A DNA stretch of 64,000 bases from Streptomyces sp. V4I2 (GTDB taxonomy: Bacteria > Actinomycetota > Actinomycetes > Streptomycetales > Streptomycetaceae). Positions 35,699-44,824 of the stretch are shown here, one piece after another. The position numbers were made by a program, and so were the translations under genes. How positions within the stretch are numbered: position 1 is the stretch's first letter; the number at the start of each line of letters is the position of its first letter. Location: contig NZ_JAUSZM010000003.1 in the NCBI RefSeq assembly GCF_030817655.1, forward strand, positions 4,836,001-4,900,000, given 5' to 3'. The notes beneath the pieces were generated by a model. The model had not been told where the DNA came from and searched no databases. It saw nothing but the letters and a program-made list of their open reading frames with translations.

Positions 35699-35775
35699 AT
35701 GGCGGGCCGCGACGCGCCTGGGTGCCGCCCAGACCCCCCACCGCCCGGCGATGCCATGTGAAGGTTTCTTCATTT

Positions 35776-37355
35776 TCAGAGGCCGCTCTCAGGCGTCCCG
35801 GTGACGGTGACGCGCACGTACCGTGCCTGGGCACGGAACTGGGCGACCTGGACCTGGCTGGTGCTGGTGGTGGCGGTGCGGTCGGCGAGGAGGGTCCAGG
35901 TGGTGTTGTCGGTGGAGCCCTCGATCTTGTACCGGTAGTTGGTGTTGTCGAGCTCCCAGGCGATGCGGGTGCCGGTCAGGGAGCGGGTGGAGCCGAGGTC
36001 AACCTTGAGCCAGTGGCCGGTGTTGCCGTTGGCCGCGCACCAGCGGGTGGCAGTGGAGCCGTCGACGGCCTTGGCGGCGGTGTTCCCCTTGGTGGTTTCC
36101 TCGCTGCTGGCGGTGGCCGTCTTGCCGACGGCGATGTCGGAGGGCTGCACGGTGCGGTCCAGCGTGACGCCGACGACGCTGTCCTGGGGGTGGCTGGTGC
36201 GGTCGATGCCGGTGATGGCGATCTTGCCGTCGCTGACGGTGTAGGACAGGCTGTTTCCGGAGCGTACGTCGAAGACCCGGGTGACCTGCGCGTCGCCGAT
36301 CGAGGGCGTGGTGAAGGTGGTGCCGCTGTAGCCGGGCAGCAGGTGGACGTAGAAGGTGCTGTCCTTGGAGGTGAAGCCGTACTGGCCGTCCACCGGATGC
36401 CAGGGGCCGCCGCGCGTGCCGTAGACGGACTGGCCACAGGCGGTCATGAAGGCGCCGATCTGGCGCAGCAGGGCGGCCTGCCCGGAGGGCACCGTGCCGT
36501 GCCGGTCCGGGCCGACGTTGACCATCACCGTCATGTTGCGCACCCACGAGTTGACCAGCAGGCTCATGGCGGTGCCGTAACCCATCACCTTGCCGTCGGA
36601 GTTGTAGCCCCACGTGCTGCCGACGGTGAAGACCTTCTCGACCAACTTGCCGGAACGGATGGCCCCGCTCGGCACCGAGGAGCCCTCCTCGTTCCCGTAG
36701 TCGCCCATCCAGCCGGAGCGCGGATTGGCGACGATGTCGGGCTGGTGCTTGCGCACCATGCCCATCAGGCCCAGCGGCTTGCCACTGGCGTCGGTCTCGC
36801 CGTAGACGGAGTCGACCGGCCACTGGTTGGCGGGGTCCCGGTACTGGCCGGGCTCCCAGAAGAACGCGGCGTCCGCGTCGGAGCCCTTCTCCGCCAGCCA
36901 GCCGCCATCCCACCACAGGTCGTCGATGGTGCCGTACTGGGTGACGAGTTCCTTGATCGACTCGTACACCTCGGTCTTCATGATCCGCGCGTTCTCCTTG
37001 TGCGCGGGGTCGGTGGTGTAACCCCAGGGGTTGGTCGCGCAGTTGGTGCCGTAGACGTCGTAGTAGCCGGGGTAGCGCCAGTTGATCGGCGAGTAGTACA
37101 GGCCCACCTTCAGGCCAGCCGCCCGCACGGCGGCGACGTAGTCCTTGACGAAGTCCCGGCTGAGCGGCGCCTGCCCGGAGTTCCAGCTGCTCGGGTGGTT
37201 CAGCGGCCACAGGGCGAAGCCGTCGTGGTGACGGGTGGTCAGCGTGACGTACTTCGCGCCGAAGTCCTTGGCCAGCTGCGCCCAGGCCGCCGGGTCGTAG
37301 GCGTCGGCGGTGAACTGCTGACTCGTGGCGTCCGTGACGTAGGCGATTGCCGCAT
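35776..37355 (-). pseudogene. Second GH29 alpha-L-fucosidase, truncated at both ends
   Basis: The frame keeps most of a GH29 barrel: 'YVTLTTRHHDGFALW', 'GLKVGLYYSPINWRYPGYYD', nucleophile Asp in 'GTIDDLWWDGGWLAEKG' and 'VNVGPDRHGTVPSGQ'. A beta-sandwich and most of a discoidin domain follow ('VDGSTATRWCAANGNTGHWL'). The first 50-60 residues of the catalytic domain and the signal peptide are absent; the frame begins at 'IAYVTDATSQQF' exactly where an IS630 transposase fragment starts. At the other end the discoidin domain stops at 'RVTVTGTPESGL', short of its last strands. Without a signal peptide and the N-terminal active-site part it is probably inactive. Confidence 0.8.
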
Positions 37356-37377
37356 GGCGCACGGAGACGTGGCCGGC

Positions 37378-37968
37378 GGCTTCCCATCCGCGCAGGTCAC
37401 CGCCGCAGGCGGGTGGGTCTGCTTCGAGGACGAGGCCGGAGCCTGGCTGAACGGGCCGGTCCGCCGCACCTGGGGCAAGGCCGGGCAGACACCGGTGCTA
37501 CGGCTGTCCGGGAAGCACAACGGCAAGATCAGCATGGTCGCGTGGGTCTGCTTCAAGGACGGCGAGGAGTCCCGGATGATCTATGCGATCAAGCCGTCGG
37601 GCGGCTGCACGAAGAAGGACTTCCCGCGCTTCCTGGCCCTGCTGCACCGCCGCCTGGACGGCCCGGTCACCGTCATCTGGGACAACTACTCCAGCCACAT
37701 CAGCAAGCACGTGAAGCAGTACGCACAGCAACAGGACTGGCTCACCATCGTCCAGCTTCCCTCCTACGCACCGGAGTTGAACCCCGTCGAGCTGCTCTGG
37801 GCCCACGCCAAGGAGAAGATCGCAGAACGCCCGCACCCCGGTGCCCAGTTGCGCTTCACCGACCTCGACGGACTGCGGCCGCTATGCCACGACGCGTCTG
37901 CGCGATTCCTCTGCATCGGCCAGCCAAGCCTCCAGCGTCTGCCTCAGCGCGACGGCGAGACAGCCTGA
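37378..37968 (+). pseudogene. IS630-family transposase, DDE domain fragment
   Basis: About 195 residues covering the full DDE core: Asp in 'GGWVCFEDEAG', 'NGKISMVAWVCFKDGEESRM', the second Asp in 'GPVTVIWDNYSSHISKHV' and Glu in 'LPSYAPELNPVELLWAHAKE'. The N-terminal helix-turn-helix part is missing, and the fragment joins the truncated fucosidase at about 37357-37377. It is from a different IS630 lineage than the scrap at 690-932. Its arrival probably removed the 5' end of the fucosidase. Confidence 0.85.
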
Positions 37969-37996
37969 GGCGTCTGGTGAACCGAGGCAGTGCGGC

Positions 37997-38150
37997 ATGA
38001 CCACGGTGCCTATCGTCGACGACCAGGATCTCCAGCGCTTCGACTTCGCGTGCCGCTGGAGGCCGTGCCCGAGTTCGACGTGGTAGGCGAGGCCGCCCAC
38101 GGGAGTGAAGTCGTCCGCAAGACCGCCGAACTGTGGAAGCTCAGTCAGCC
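37997..38150 (+). pseudogene. Response-regulator receiver domain remnant
   Basis: From ATG 37997 the frame reads TTVPIVDDQDLQRF, the phosphoacceptor start of a LuxR-type response regulator. A frame change is needed to continue 'PLEAVPEFDVVGEAAHGSEV' and 'VRKTAEL', then similarity ends. The output domain is gone. Confidence 0.65.
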
Positions 38151-38513
38151 GCCCCCATCGCGACTCGACCGAGCAGGCCCCTCCTCCAAGGCGACATGAT
38201 CACTCGACTGGCCCGGCTCTGGAATCCTCCACTGCGTGTGATCGGGCCACAGTAGAACGTTCAGGGCACCCTCCAGGTCCACGACCGTCAGCATGTCGGG
38301 CCAGACGGTGCCGTTGAGCACATTGGCGATGACCTGTCGATTGACACCGCTCTTCTTGGCGAGGGCGTTGGCACTGATCCCCTGCTCCGCCATCGCCTCT
38401 GCGAGTTTGCGGGCTATGGCCTGCGCGACGAGGGCACCGCGATGTGGCTCCATCACAGCGTGCGGCCAGTCGCCGCTGACGACGAAACTGCTTGGCTTCT
38501 TGGCACGTCTCAT
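38145..38513 (-). CDS. XRE-type helix-turn-helix protein
   Basis: A 122-residue protein. The helix-turn-helix covers about residues 30-85: 'AIARKLAEAMAEQGISANAL', 'AKKSGVNRQVIANVLNGTVW' and 'DMLTVVDLEGALNVLLWP'. ATG 38513 is chosen, although the GGAGGA before it is too close to be ideal; an in-frame ATG at 38567 would add 18 residues. It is transcribed away from the 354-residue protein gene, with the palindrome 38579-38593 between them. It probably controls its own gene and the divergent unit. Confidence 0.75.
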   Translation of the reverse strand: MRRAKKPSSFVVSGDWPHAVMEPHRGALVAQAIARKLAEAMAEQGISANALAKKSGVNRQVIANVLNGTVWPDMLTVVDLEGALNVLLWPDHTQWRIPEPGQSSDHVALEEGPARSSRDGGG

Positions 38514-38578
38514 TCCTCCAGGCACGGCATAAGTGTGACCGAGGCGCACTCCGGATGCGCCCCCCACCCCGTAATGCT

Positions 38579-38593
38579 ACTTGTATAGCAAGT
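38579..38593. promoter_or_regulatory. Palindrome ACTTG-TATAG-CAAGT between XRE gene and divergent unit
   Basis: A perfect 5-5-5 inverted repeat in a short low-G+C patch, 66 bases upstream of the XRE start. It has the size and place of an XRE-type operator. The related motif 'TTGCTATACAAG' is a familiar shape among Streptomyces mobile-element control sites, which is suggestive only. Confidence 0.5.
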
Positions 38594-38971
38594 AACGGAG
38601 TGTGATCCCCAAGGAAGGCTCATATGAACCAGACCGGCGATCGGGGCGCTGCGCCTCCCGGAATGCCTGGAGGGGCGCCTGCGGTGCAGGGGCCCCTCCG
38701 GAATCGTCGCGGTGCGACGCGTAAGACTTGCCGCGCCGACCCGGCAATCGCTGCTACCAGCTTCCGACAGGGCAACTCACCTGCGGGATTGTCCGCCACG
38801 ACGCAGGTTCGGTGCCATGGGGTCAGCCGGTGCGCCGTGCGGGGAGCAACACCCCTTCAGGAATCGCGAGTTGGGCTGCACTGCAATGTCATCGATTCCC
38901 CTGCACCATTGCGCTGGCGTGCCTTACGCTGCCCAGGCGCCCGTCTGTGCGCAGCGGCCACAGGAGGGGCG

Positions 38972-40036
38972 ATGCCGGGTCAGGGATCTACTGCGAAAAC
39001 CGCGCCCTTGCGGGAACTGCCCACGAACCGAATGGTCGCGTCGGAGCAGCTCGCTGTCGCCTGCACGGTCGGCATCCTGCCGCAGCCGTTCTCGGTGCAC
39101 GACGTCAAGGTGAAGCTCGGTTTGGACCCCGGGCGCGTCGGGCTCACGATGGCCTTCTTCGAATACTGCGGTCTCGTCACGAAGGCCCCGGGCAGGGGGA
39201 TGTACAGCGCCACCCGGACAGCGACACACGTGGCGGAGTCATGGGCGAAGGATCCTGAACGCGGCAAAGCCGCACTGCGCAAGGCATGCAACCAGACCTG
39301 GTTCACCAAGAGCGCACGGAACAGGCTCGCCCCAGGCCCTGGACTGCGTGACGGCTTGCACGCCCGCTTCATGATGCTGGTCGGGGGCGGCGCCACGCAC
39401 CGCCGGTCAGTCGACAAGCTCATGGAGTTCATGATCCTGTCCGGGCTTCTGATCGAGGAGCCCGACGGGTTCGTAAGCTGGCACGAAGACATGACACCGC
39501 GTCCTCCCGAGGAACGCTCCAGTTCCCCCCGGCCAGGGGACGAGGAGGCATACCAGGAAGACGGCCCAGACACTTCACAGAGCAACAGTTCGTCACCTCG
39601 CCGCGGCGAGGACAAATCTCAAACGGAAGAACCTCCCGTTGAGGGAAGCCTCGGTTCAGAGGACCGTCAAGGCCCCTCCGCCGGGGAGTCTCTCCGCGAC
39701 TCCGGGGACGAGGTGGACGAAGACACAGCCCCGGTCTACAGGGACGACCCGACCGAGCTCCTCGCTGACCCGCTCTGGCTCAGGTATGTCCGCCACATGA
39801 CGCCGGACGAGGCCAGGAGATTGCATCAGCAGCTCCACGGGGTACTGAGCATCCTCGCCGAGACACGCGCCCGGGCCGACACGGGCGCTCCGAGCGTCGA
39901 GCTCGATCAGCCTTATCACCTGGCGGACCTGGGGCGAGTGAGCCTGACGACCTGGCTCAATGTCTACGCGTCCAGTAGGGAGATGTCCGCGTTCATCCCC
40001 TCGATGAGGAGCCGCCAGTCGAACCCCCAAGCATGA
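38972..40036 (+). CDS. Hypothetical winged-helix-like protein of an accessory module
   Basis: A 354-residue protein from ATG 38972 with AGGAGG correctly placed. The same frame is open to ATG 38624 behind AAGGAAGG, but that extension has poor codon bias and a rare TTA codon, so it is probably leader or remnant. Residues 20-110 ('MVASEQLAVACTVGILPQPF', 'GRVGLTMAFFEYCGLVTKAP') suggest a winged-helix fold. The middle (about 170-255) is Ser/Glu/Pro-rich and disordered. The C-terminus is helical and ends in 'LTTWLNVYASSREMSAFIPS'. I do not recognise the family. It precedes the recombinase-like and transposase-like pair. Confidence 0.6.
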   Translation: MPGQGSTAKTAPLRELPTNRMVASEQLAVACTVGILPQPFSVHDVKVKLGLDPGRVGLTMAFFEYCGLVTKAPGRGMYSATRTATHVAESWAKDPERGKAALRKACNQTWFTKSARNRLAPGPGLRDGLHARFMMLVGGGATHRRSVDKLMEFMILSGLLIEEPDGFVSWHEDMTPRPPEERSSSPRPGDEEAYQEDGPDTSQSNSSSPRRGEDKSQTEEPPVEGSLGSEDRQGPSAGESLRDSGDEVDEDTAPVYRDDPTELLADPLWLRYVRHMTPDEARRLHQQLHGVLSILAETRARADTGAPSVELDQPYHLADLGRVSLTTWLNVYASSREMSAFIPSMRSRQSNPQA

Positions 40037-40039
40037 GTT

Positions 40040-40090
40040 CGGGTCCGGAGATGCGACTCCCCGGCTAAGGATCACGCCTCTCCGGACCCG
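40040..40090 (+). terminator. Strong hairpin terminator
   Basis: CGGGTCCGGAGA (40040-40051) and TCTCCGGACCCG (40079-40090) form a perfect 12-bp stem starting four bases after the stop codon of the preceding gene. It marks the end of that transcript and separates it from the recombinase-like pair. Confidence 0.75.
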
Positions 40091-40184
40091 CCACCGTCAC
40101 CCCATCAACCTCGTCGCGGCGCAAACCGCGAGGAAGGGGGCTTTGGCGTGCCCTCACGCAGAGCGAGAGCCACCAGTTACGGTA

Positions 40185-40198
40185 GCGCGCCAGCGCGC
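40185..40198. promoter_or_regulatory. Inverted repeat GCGCGC-CA-GCGCGC upstream of the recombinase-like gene
   Basis: A 6-2-6 palindrome flanked by GTA..TAC-like bases, about 85 bases before GTG 40281. It may be an operator or a second hairpin. The rest of 40091-40280 shows no gene. Confidence 0.35.
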
Positions 40199-40280
40199 CG
40201 TACCCCATACGTTTCGCTGATTCCCCAGCTCACGCTCCCGCCCCAGGGGGCCAATCGGTCCGTCCCAGGGGGAGGTCGTC

Positions 40281-41204
40281 GTGAGTAGGGTCACTCTGCG
40301 GTCGGCCCTACAACAGGTCGCCCGGAAATGGCTGGAGAAGGTCACCCACGGGACTCTCAGTCCTCAGACGGCAGACTCCTACATCACCAATGCCGAAAGA
40401 CTTCTCCGGTTCACCCGCGCCCTCGGCTTCGAACGCCTCGACGACGTCACCGACATCGTCGCCCAGGCCTTCATCGACGCACCCGGGCACAACCGACAAG
40501 GCCAGCTGGTCACTTGCCCGGCGGACAGTACCCGCCGGGTCCGCCGGTCATCGGTCGACGCCCTCTTCGCCGAAGCCCGGCGGCTCGGACTGACTACTCG
40601 CGCACCTCTACTGGACTGCCCTCCGATCCCCCGCTCGCAACCGCGGCCCGTCGGCGTTCTGACGGACGCCGACATCGATCAACTCCGTTTTTACGCCGAA
40701 CGAGGGATGCCTCAGACCAGGCATGCTGCAGTACTCGGGCTGCTGTTGTGCGGCCTTCACACCGGCGAGATCGGCCTGACCGGAGCCACCGATCTCGACC
40801 TCGCCAACGAGCGAGTCTGGGCTGTAGGCGCGCGGCGCATCACCGCCCGCTACTGCCCGCTCGACGACCCATGGAACCGGGAAGTCCTCCGACTGCGCGC
40901 TGACTACGTCCAGCGCCAGTCCGGTTCGGAACACCCCGAAACACTCACCACGAACGGCACCGCTCCCGCTTACCGGCTGCAGGCCAGCACCTGCACCACC
41001 TTCGGCGAGGTCGTGCGCGCCAGTGGTATCGCTCCCGAAGGCCAGTCCGCGGCGCCCGGTGACGTCTCCAGCTGGCTGGCCGCCAAGATCCTTACGGAGA
41101 CCGGCCAGATCGCCGAGGTAGCACTGCGTCTCGGTCTCGCCTCGCTGGACCGTGCCGCCAAGCTCGCCGGCTACGACTGGCATCCAGCAGAGGAGGAAAT
41201 CTGA
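40281..41204 (+). CDS. Tyrosine-recombinase-like protein, catalytic residues apparently lost
   Basis: A 307-residue protein from GTG 40281 after GGGGGAGG. An N-terminal SAM-like core-binding domain is visible ('KWLEKVTHGTLSPQTADSYI', 'RLLRFTRALGFERLDDVTDI'). A C-terminal domain has the outline of a phage integrase: 'GLLLCGLHTGEIGLTGATDL' stands where active enzymes have 'GLRxGEL', with His instead of the first catalytic Arg. The end 'EVALRLGLASLDRAAKLAGY' resembles the last motif but lacks the catalytic Tyr and the HxxR set. It overlaps the next gene by one base (TGATG), so the two products are made together. It could be an accessory DNA-binding partner. Confidence 0.65.
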   Translation: MSRVTLRSALQQVARKWLEKVTHGTLSPQTADSYITNAERLLRFTRALGFERLDDVTDIVAQAFIDAPGHNRQGQLVTCPADSTRRVRRSSVDALFAEARRLGLTTRAPLLDCPPIPRSQPRPVGVLTDADIDQLRFYAERGMPQTRHAAVLGLLLCGLHTGEIGLTGATDLDLANERVWAVGARRITARYCPLDDPWNREVLRLRADYVQRQSGSEHPETLTTNGTAPAYRLQASTCTTFGEVVRASGIAPEGQSAAPGDVSSWLAAKILTETGQIAEVALRLGLASLDRAAKLAGYDWHPAEEEI

Positions 41205-42694
41205 TGGGGGCGCCGAAGCGGCGTACCTCCGCCTCCAAGTCCAAGAACAAGCGGAAACCGGACTACGTCATGGGCCCGGTGCCCAGAGACATCTTCAGCC
41301 TCAGCTGCCCAGAACCACCCGGTCCTTCCGCCCGGTCCCTGACCGAACTGGAACGCCTTCGACTTCTTGTCGCCAATCCCGATCTGTACGACGTGGCCGA
41401 CAAGGTCTTCCCTGCGCGCACGCCGGGAACCTGGGGTCGTCGCCCCTCGTACCCTCCCTTCATTTACATGATCTTTCTCGCCGCGATCTCCATATTCGAC
41501 ACCGCTGAGATGGCCTGCGCCAGCTTCCAGGAAGAGTACGTATGGAAGACCGTCCGCGAAGGCATACGAGAGTTTCGGGGTGACGCCGCGGCGGACGCCC
41601 TCCCCGAACTTGGCCCCCAACGGCATCACTGGCACGATTTCAGACCCAAGATGCTGGACGTGCTACAAGAGCTTCGAGAGGCCAGCCGCGACGCCTGGAT
41701 AAACCAAGCACTCACACAGGGATTACTCGCAGAGAAGAGACGAGGCACCCTGGTGCGTCCGCATCGCAGCCAAGTCATCACCGGTGACGGTACCGTCGCA
41801 AAACCGGCCTCGGATCAGACTGAAGAATTCACCATAGACAAGAAGACCGGGAAACTGAAACGTCACAGGGTCGACCCGGACGCCACGATGCAACTGGAAG
41901 GCGGGGACCGAGAAATCTACGGCAATAAAATTGTCTCGTTCTCGGTCCGCGACGAATGCTCACCACACAGTCGCGTGATCCTCAGCGTAGACACGGCGCG
42001 ACACCAGTCCGAAATGCTGGATCCAGACCGTCAGGAAGAAGCTCGGGTCGCAGTCCGTCTGGCCAAGGAGATACGCGCGCGTGCTCCAGGAAACCACACC
42101 ATTGTCTACGACAAAGCCTGGCGAGGTAAGCATCGCTCTCCACTGATCAGGACTGGCTTTACGGTCTTCACGCGCCAATACGACGGACTCAAGCCGCAAC
42201 CCCTGAATAAGTATCGATATCCATCCGCAGGATGCACCCACGATGTCTACGCGGCTGAAGGGCGCGCATGTGATCGGTTGCTCACCGTGGAGGGCAAGAC
42301 CCTCTACAGCCCGATCCCCGTCAAGGACGTCGAATTCAGGGAAGGAAACGAGAGTCGCTTTTACCACGTCCTGGAGATCCCCTGTCGATACGGACCGCAC
42401 ACAGAACGGATTCCAGTGTATGAAACTCGCGAGGATCAAGCACTTGATCCGAGGACGAAGCGTCCGAGGTTCAACAGGACCGAACATCTTAGAATCATTC
42501 CACCGGAAACGGAGGCCGGAAAACGCCTCATCGGATTCCGCCAGGACAGCGAATCGACATTCTCCACGCTGGACGAAACGCATCGCCTCCGCCGCATCCC
42601 TGCATACGGGGCCGATGGCGCCCTACTGGTCTACATCGGCTACGCCTGGGCCAAGAACTCCGTGGCCCTCGGGATCACCAAGCGGACGAGATAG
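41204..42694 (+). CDS. DDE-transposase-like protein coupled to the recombinase-like gene
   Basis: A 496-residue protein starting at the TGATG overlap behind AGGAGG. It has a basic N-terminus (Lys/Arg/Ser-rich, 1-22), then a helical region with 'SYPPFIYMIFLAAISIFDTA'. An RNase-H-like core follows with Asp195 in 'QVITGDGTVAKPAS' and Asp303 in 'HTIVYDKAWRGKH'. The C-terminal part holds 'RYPSAGCTHDVYAAEGRACD' and the end 'YIGYAWAKNSVALG'. This resembles IS4/IS1182-like transposases at low level, but no terminal inverted repeats are evident. G+C is lower in 41500-42600 than around it, a sign of transfer. Function as transposase or domesticated derivative is open. Confidence 0.6.
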   Translation: MGAPKRRTSASKSKNKRKPDYVMGPVPRDIFSLSCPEPPGPSARSLTELERLRLLVANPDLYDVADKVFPARTPGTWGRRPSYPPFIYMIFLAAISIFDTAEMACASFQEEYVWKTVREGIREFRGDAAADALPELGPQRHHWHDFRPKMLDVLQELREASRDAWINQALTQGLLAEKRRGTLVRPHRSQVITGDGTVAKPASDQTEEFTIDKKTGKLKRHRVDPDATMQLEGGDREIYGNKIVSFSVRDECSPHSRVILSVDTARHQSEMLDPDRQEEARVAVRLAKEIRARAPGNHTIVYDKAWRGKHRSPLIRTGFTVFTRQYDGLKPQPLNKYRYPSAGCTHDVYAAEGRACDRLLTVEGKTLYSPIPVKDVEFREGNESRFYHVLEIPCRYGPHTERIPVYETREDQALDPRTKRPRFNRTEHLRIIPPETEAGKRLIGFRQDSESTFSTLDETHRLRRIPAYGADGALLVYIGYAWAKNSVALGITKRTR

Positions 42695-42904
42695 ACGCAC
42701 GGCCCGACCACGCGCCCCAGCACAGCCTCGGTCGGCCGCCAGTCGCTCGACGGTGCCGTGTGACGCCCCGGCGCGCTGCTGGCACCCGCTAGACTGTGGG
42801 CGGTGCCCCACTTCAACGGAGGCACCCTGTGGATGTTCGGGCCCCAAGGGGCGGAGATCGCCCCACTTCGGGTGGATTTCCAACACCTTTGACCACACAT
42901 CCCC

Positions 42905-42980
42905 GCCTTCGTAGCTCAGGGGATAGAGCACCGCTCTCCTAAAGCGGGTGTCGCAGGTTCGAATCCTGCCGGGGGCACCA
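42905..42980 (+). tRNA. tRNA-Arg (anticodon CCT)
   Basis: A 76-base cloverleaf with encoded CCA. Acceptor GCCTTCG pairs with CGGGGGC (two G-U pairs), the D arm has GCTC/GAGC, the anticodon stem is CCGCT/AGCGG with loop CTCCTAA, and the T arm is GCAGG-TTCGAAT-CCTGC. Its last 36 bases are repeated at 47635-47669, marking it as an integration site. Confidence 0.95.
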
Positions 42981-42984
42981 GGCG

Positions 42985-43020
42985 AAAGGCCACCTATCGA
43001 TCTTGGTAGGTGGCCTTTTT
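42985..43020 (+). terminator. Rho-independent terminator after tRNA-Arg
   Basis: AAAGGCCACCTA and TAGGTGGCCTTTTT form a 12-bp stem with a ten-base loop and a T tract, five bases after the tRNA. Confidence 0.9.
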
Positions 43021-43116
43021 GCGTCCAGTGACGTCCAGGTCTGACATGGACATGGGCGGTCCTGGCGGCCAGGGCGTCTCCAGAGCAGCCGGTGGCGGTG
43101 CCGTGGCGGAGATCGG

Positions 43117-44703
43117 TCACTGGCGGCTGATCGCGCGGGATATACCGGCGGTGACCGTGGTGGCCAGGATCCATCCGGCCGCGATCAGTCCATAGGCCAG
43201 CCATTGCCCGGTGCCGCGTGGCGCGAAGGCGCCTTCCTGCCCGAACGTGATGATCGGCACCAGCAGATCGAGTGCGTAGAAGATGGCGTTGAACTCCGGT
43301 GCCTTGCCGGCTTCGAGCGGGGCGGGGGGATACAGGCCGAAGAACAGCGCGCCGCAGATGAGCAGTGCCACCAGCCACAGACCTGCGCGGAGCGGCCGGT
43401 AGCCGTAGCCGACGGCTGCGTCCTGGACATGACCCCAGGCGCGGGTGTGCGGGGAGAGGGTGGTAAGGCGGTGGCGCTGTTTGGCGAGGAGCACCGTACG
43501 GGCTTCGTCTTCGTGCCCGAGCTTCCGGTAAGCCGCTGCGAGTTGCTCATACGGCTGTGGGAGGTAGCCGCCGCTGGTGCGCCGGATCCATCGGACTCGC
43601 TCGGCGGCCGGCAGCGGGAACGCGAGGGCGTCGTACGTCGTCTCGGCCAGCCGGAGGTCGGCGGGCCAGGTGCCTGGGGCGTCGTATAGCGTCCCCAGTC
43701 GGGCGTTACGTGCGTCCACCACGCCATCGATCGGCCGCTGGGTGCGCAGGTCAGTTTCCCGGGCCTGGGTCGCACGCAGGGACAGAGCGGTGCCGTCGGC
43801 GTGGGCCAGGCTGGCGTCGCGGAAGCTGAGTTCCGTACCGATGCGCGTGCCGTCGAGTTTGATGCCGCCGTCGACGGTGAGGCCGCGGCCGAGGTCGAAG
43901 TTGCGGCTGACCATGACATCGACCGCTTCCAGGGCGGTGTCGCCGGGGTTGCTCAGCCGGGCCCCGCAGAAGCCGATGGCTGCCCCGACCGTGGCACCGG
44001 AGAGGATGATCCGACCCTCGGCGCTGAACCCCGGGTGGAAGGTGAAGTCCTCGGTGATCTGGACGTGGTAGGCGTCCAGGGCGTGACCGCCGGGGTCGCG
44101 TAGCGAAGCGCCCTCCAGATCGCACTCGCCGTCGATGGACGCTCCGGACAGCCGGAAGCGCCCCTCGACAGCCAGGTTGGTGCACAACACATCGCCGCCC
44201 ACCTGGGCGTGGACGGCGGATATCGCCTCGCCGTCGGGGAACGTGATCACAGTGTCACGAAGGTCCAGATCGCCGTTGATCTGGGTGCGGGTGAGCACCA
44301 GAGGCCCCGTCATGTGGCAGCGAGAGAGCACCAGCCGGGCGTCGATCTGCGCAGTTTCGGCGACGAGACCGGGTAGACCGCAGCCGGTCATGACCAACTC
44401 GCGGGTCCGAGCGCCCTGCAGATAGGGCGCTTCGTCGAAGCGGCAGTCGGTCAGGACGACAGGCACGGCGATCTCGGTGAACCGGAGATCCAGGCGGCTT
44501 GTGATACGTGCACCGGTCAGGCGCAGTGCAGGGCGGTCCCCCGGAGCGTGATCAACGCCGGCGCCCAGCAACAGCGCCGCAATGACGTCGGCCCGGACCA
44601 CCACTTCCGCCGATGCCGGGTCTTCGAGGACGTCGACGGTGCGTCCTTGAGAGAAGGAGTCCCACAACCGCCGTTCGAGAGCGTTGAGTTCGTTGAGGTG
44701 CAC
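43117..44703 (-). CDS. Membrane-anchored repeat protein (beta-solenoid-like) with three C-terminal TM segments
   Basis: A 528-residue protein. GTG 44703 (HLNELNALERRLWDSFSQGR) is favoured by AGGAAG upstream; the longer open frame overlaps the kinase gene. Residues 60-390 hold many short repeats of the form [L/V]xLxxxx[I/V]xGxLxLxxxxI ('RLTGARITSRLDLRFTEIAV', 'VLTRTQINGDLDLRDTVITF'), which suggest a right-handed quadrilateral-like solenoid. The last 130 residues have three membrane segments ('AGLWLVALLICGALFFGL', 'AIFYALDLLVPIITFG', 'WLAYGLIAAGWILATTV'). Such proteins are often labelled membrane-associated oxidoreductase in Streptomyces, without evidence. Function unknown. Confidence 0.75.
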   Translation of the reverse strand: MHLNELNALERRLWDSFSQGRTVDVLEDPASAEVVVRADVIAALLLGAGVDHAPGDRPALRLTGARITSRLDLRFTEIAVPVVLTDCRFDEAPYLQGARTRELVMTGCGLPGLVAETAQIDARLVLSRCHMTGPLVLTRTQINGDLDLRDTVITFPDGEAISAVHAQVGGDVLCTNLAVEGRFRLSGASIDGECDLEGASLRDPGGHALDAYHVQITEDFTFHPGFSAEGRIILSGATVGAAIGFCGARLSNPGDTALEAVDVMVSRNFDLGRGLTVDGGIKLDGTRIGTELSFRDASLAHADGTALSLRATQARETDLRTQRPIDGVVDARNARLGTLYDAPGTWPADLRLAETTYDALAFPLPAAERVRWIRRTSGGYLPQPYEQLAAAYRKLGHEDEARTVLLAKQRHRLTTLSPHTRAWGHVQDAAVGYGYRPLRAGLWLVALLICGALFFGLYPPAPLEAGKAPEFNAIFYALDLLVPIITFGQEGAFAPRGTGQWLAYGLIAAGWILATTVTAGISRAISRQ

Positions 44704-44824
44704 GATCGACGATCTTCCTGGTGCGGCGATGTACCGGACAAGCCCTTTCGAAGTCCGGGTTGTGGCCGCCACGGGCGGCGCCTCGGCGACCCGGGTGAGG
44801 CGGTGGGCGGAGCGGGGCAAGCCG

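Noticed and set aside
42623..43378. 251-codon minus-strand frame across the tRNA
   Set aside because: It runs through tRNA-Arg ('RIRTCDTRF' motif) and its terminator, so it cannot be a normal gene.
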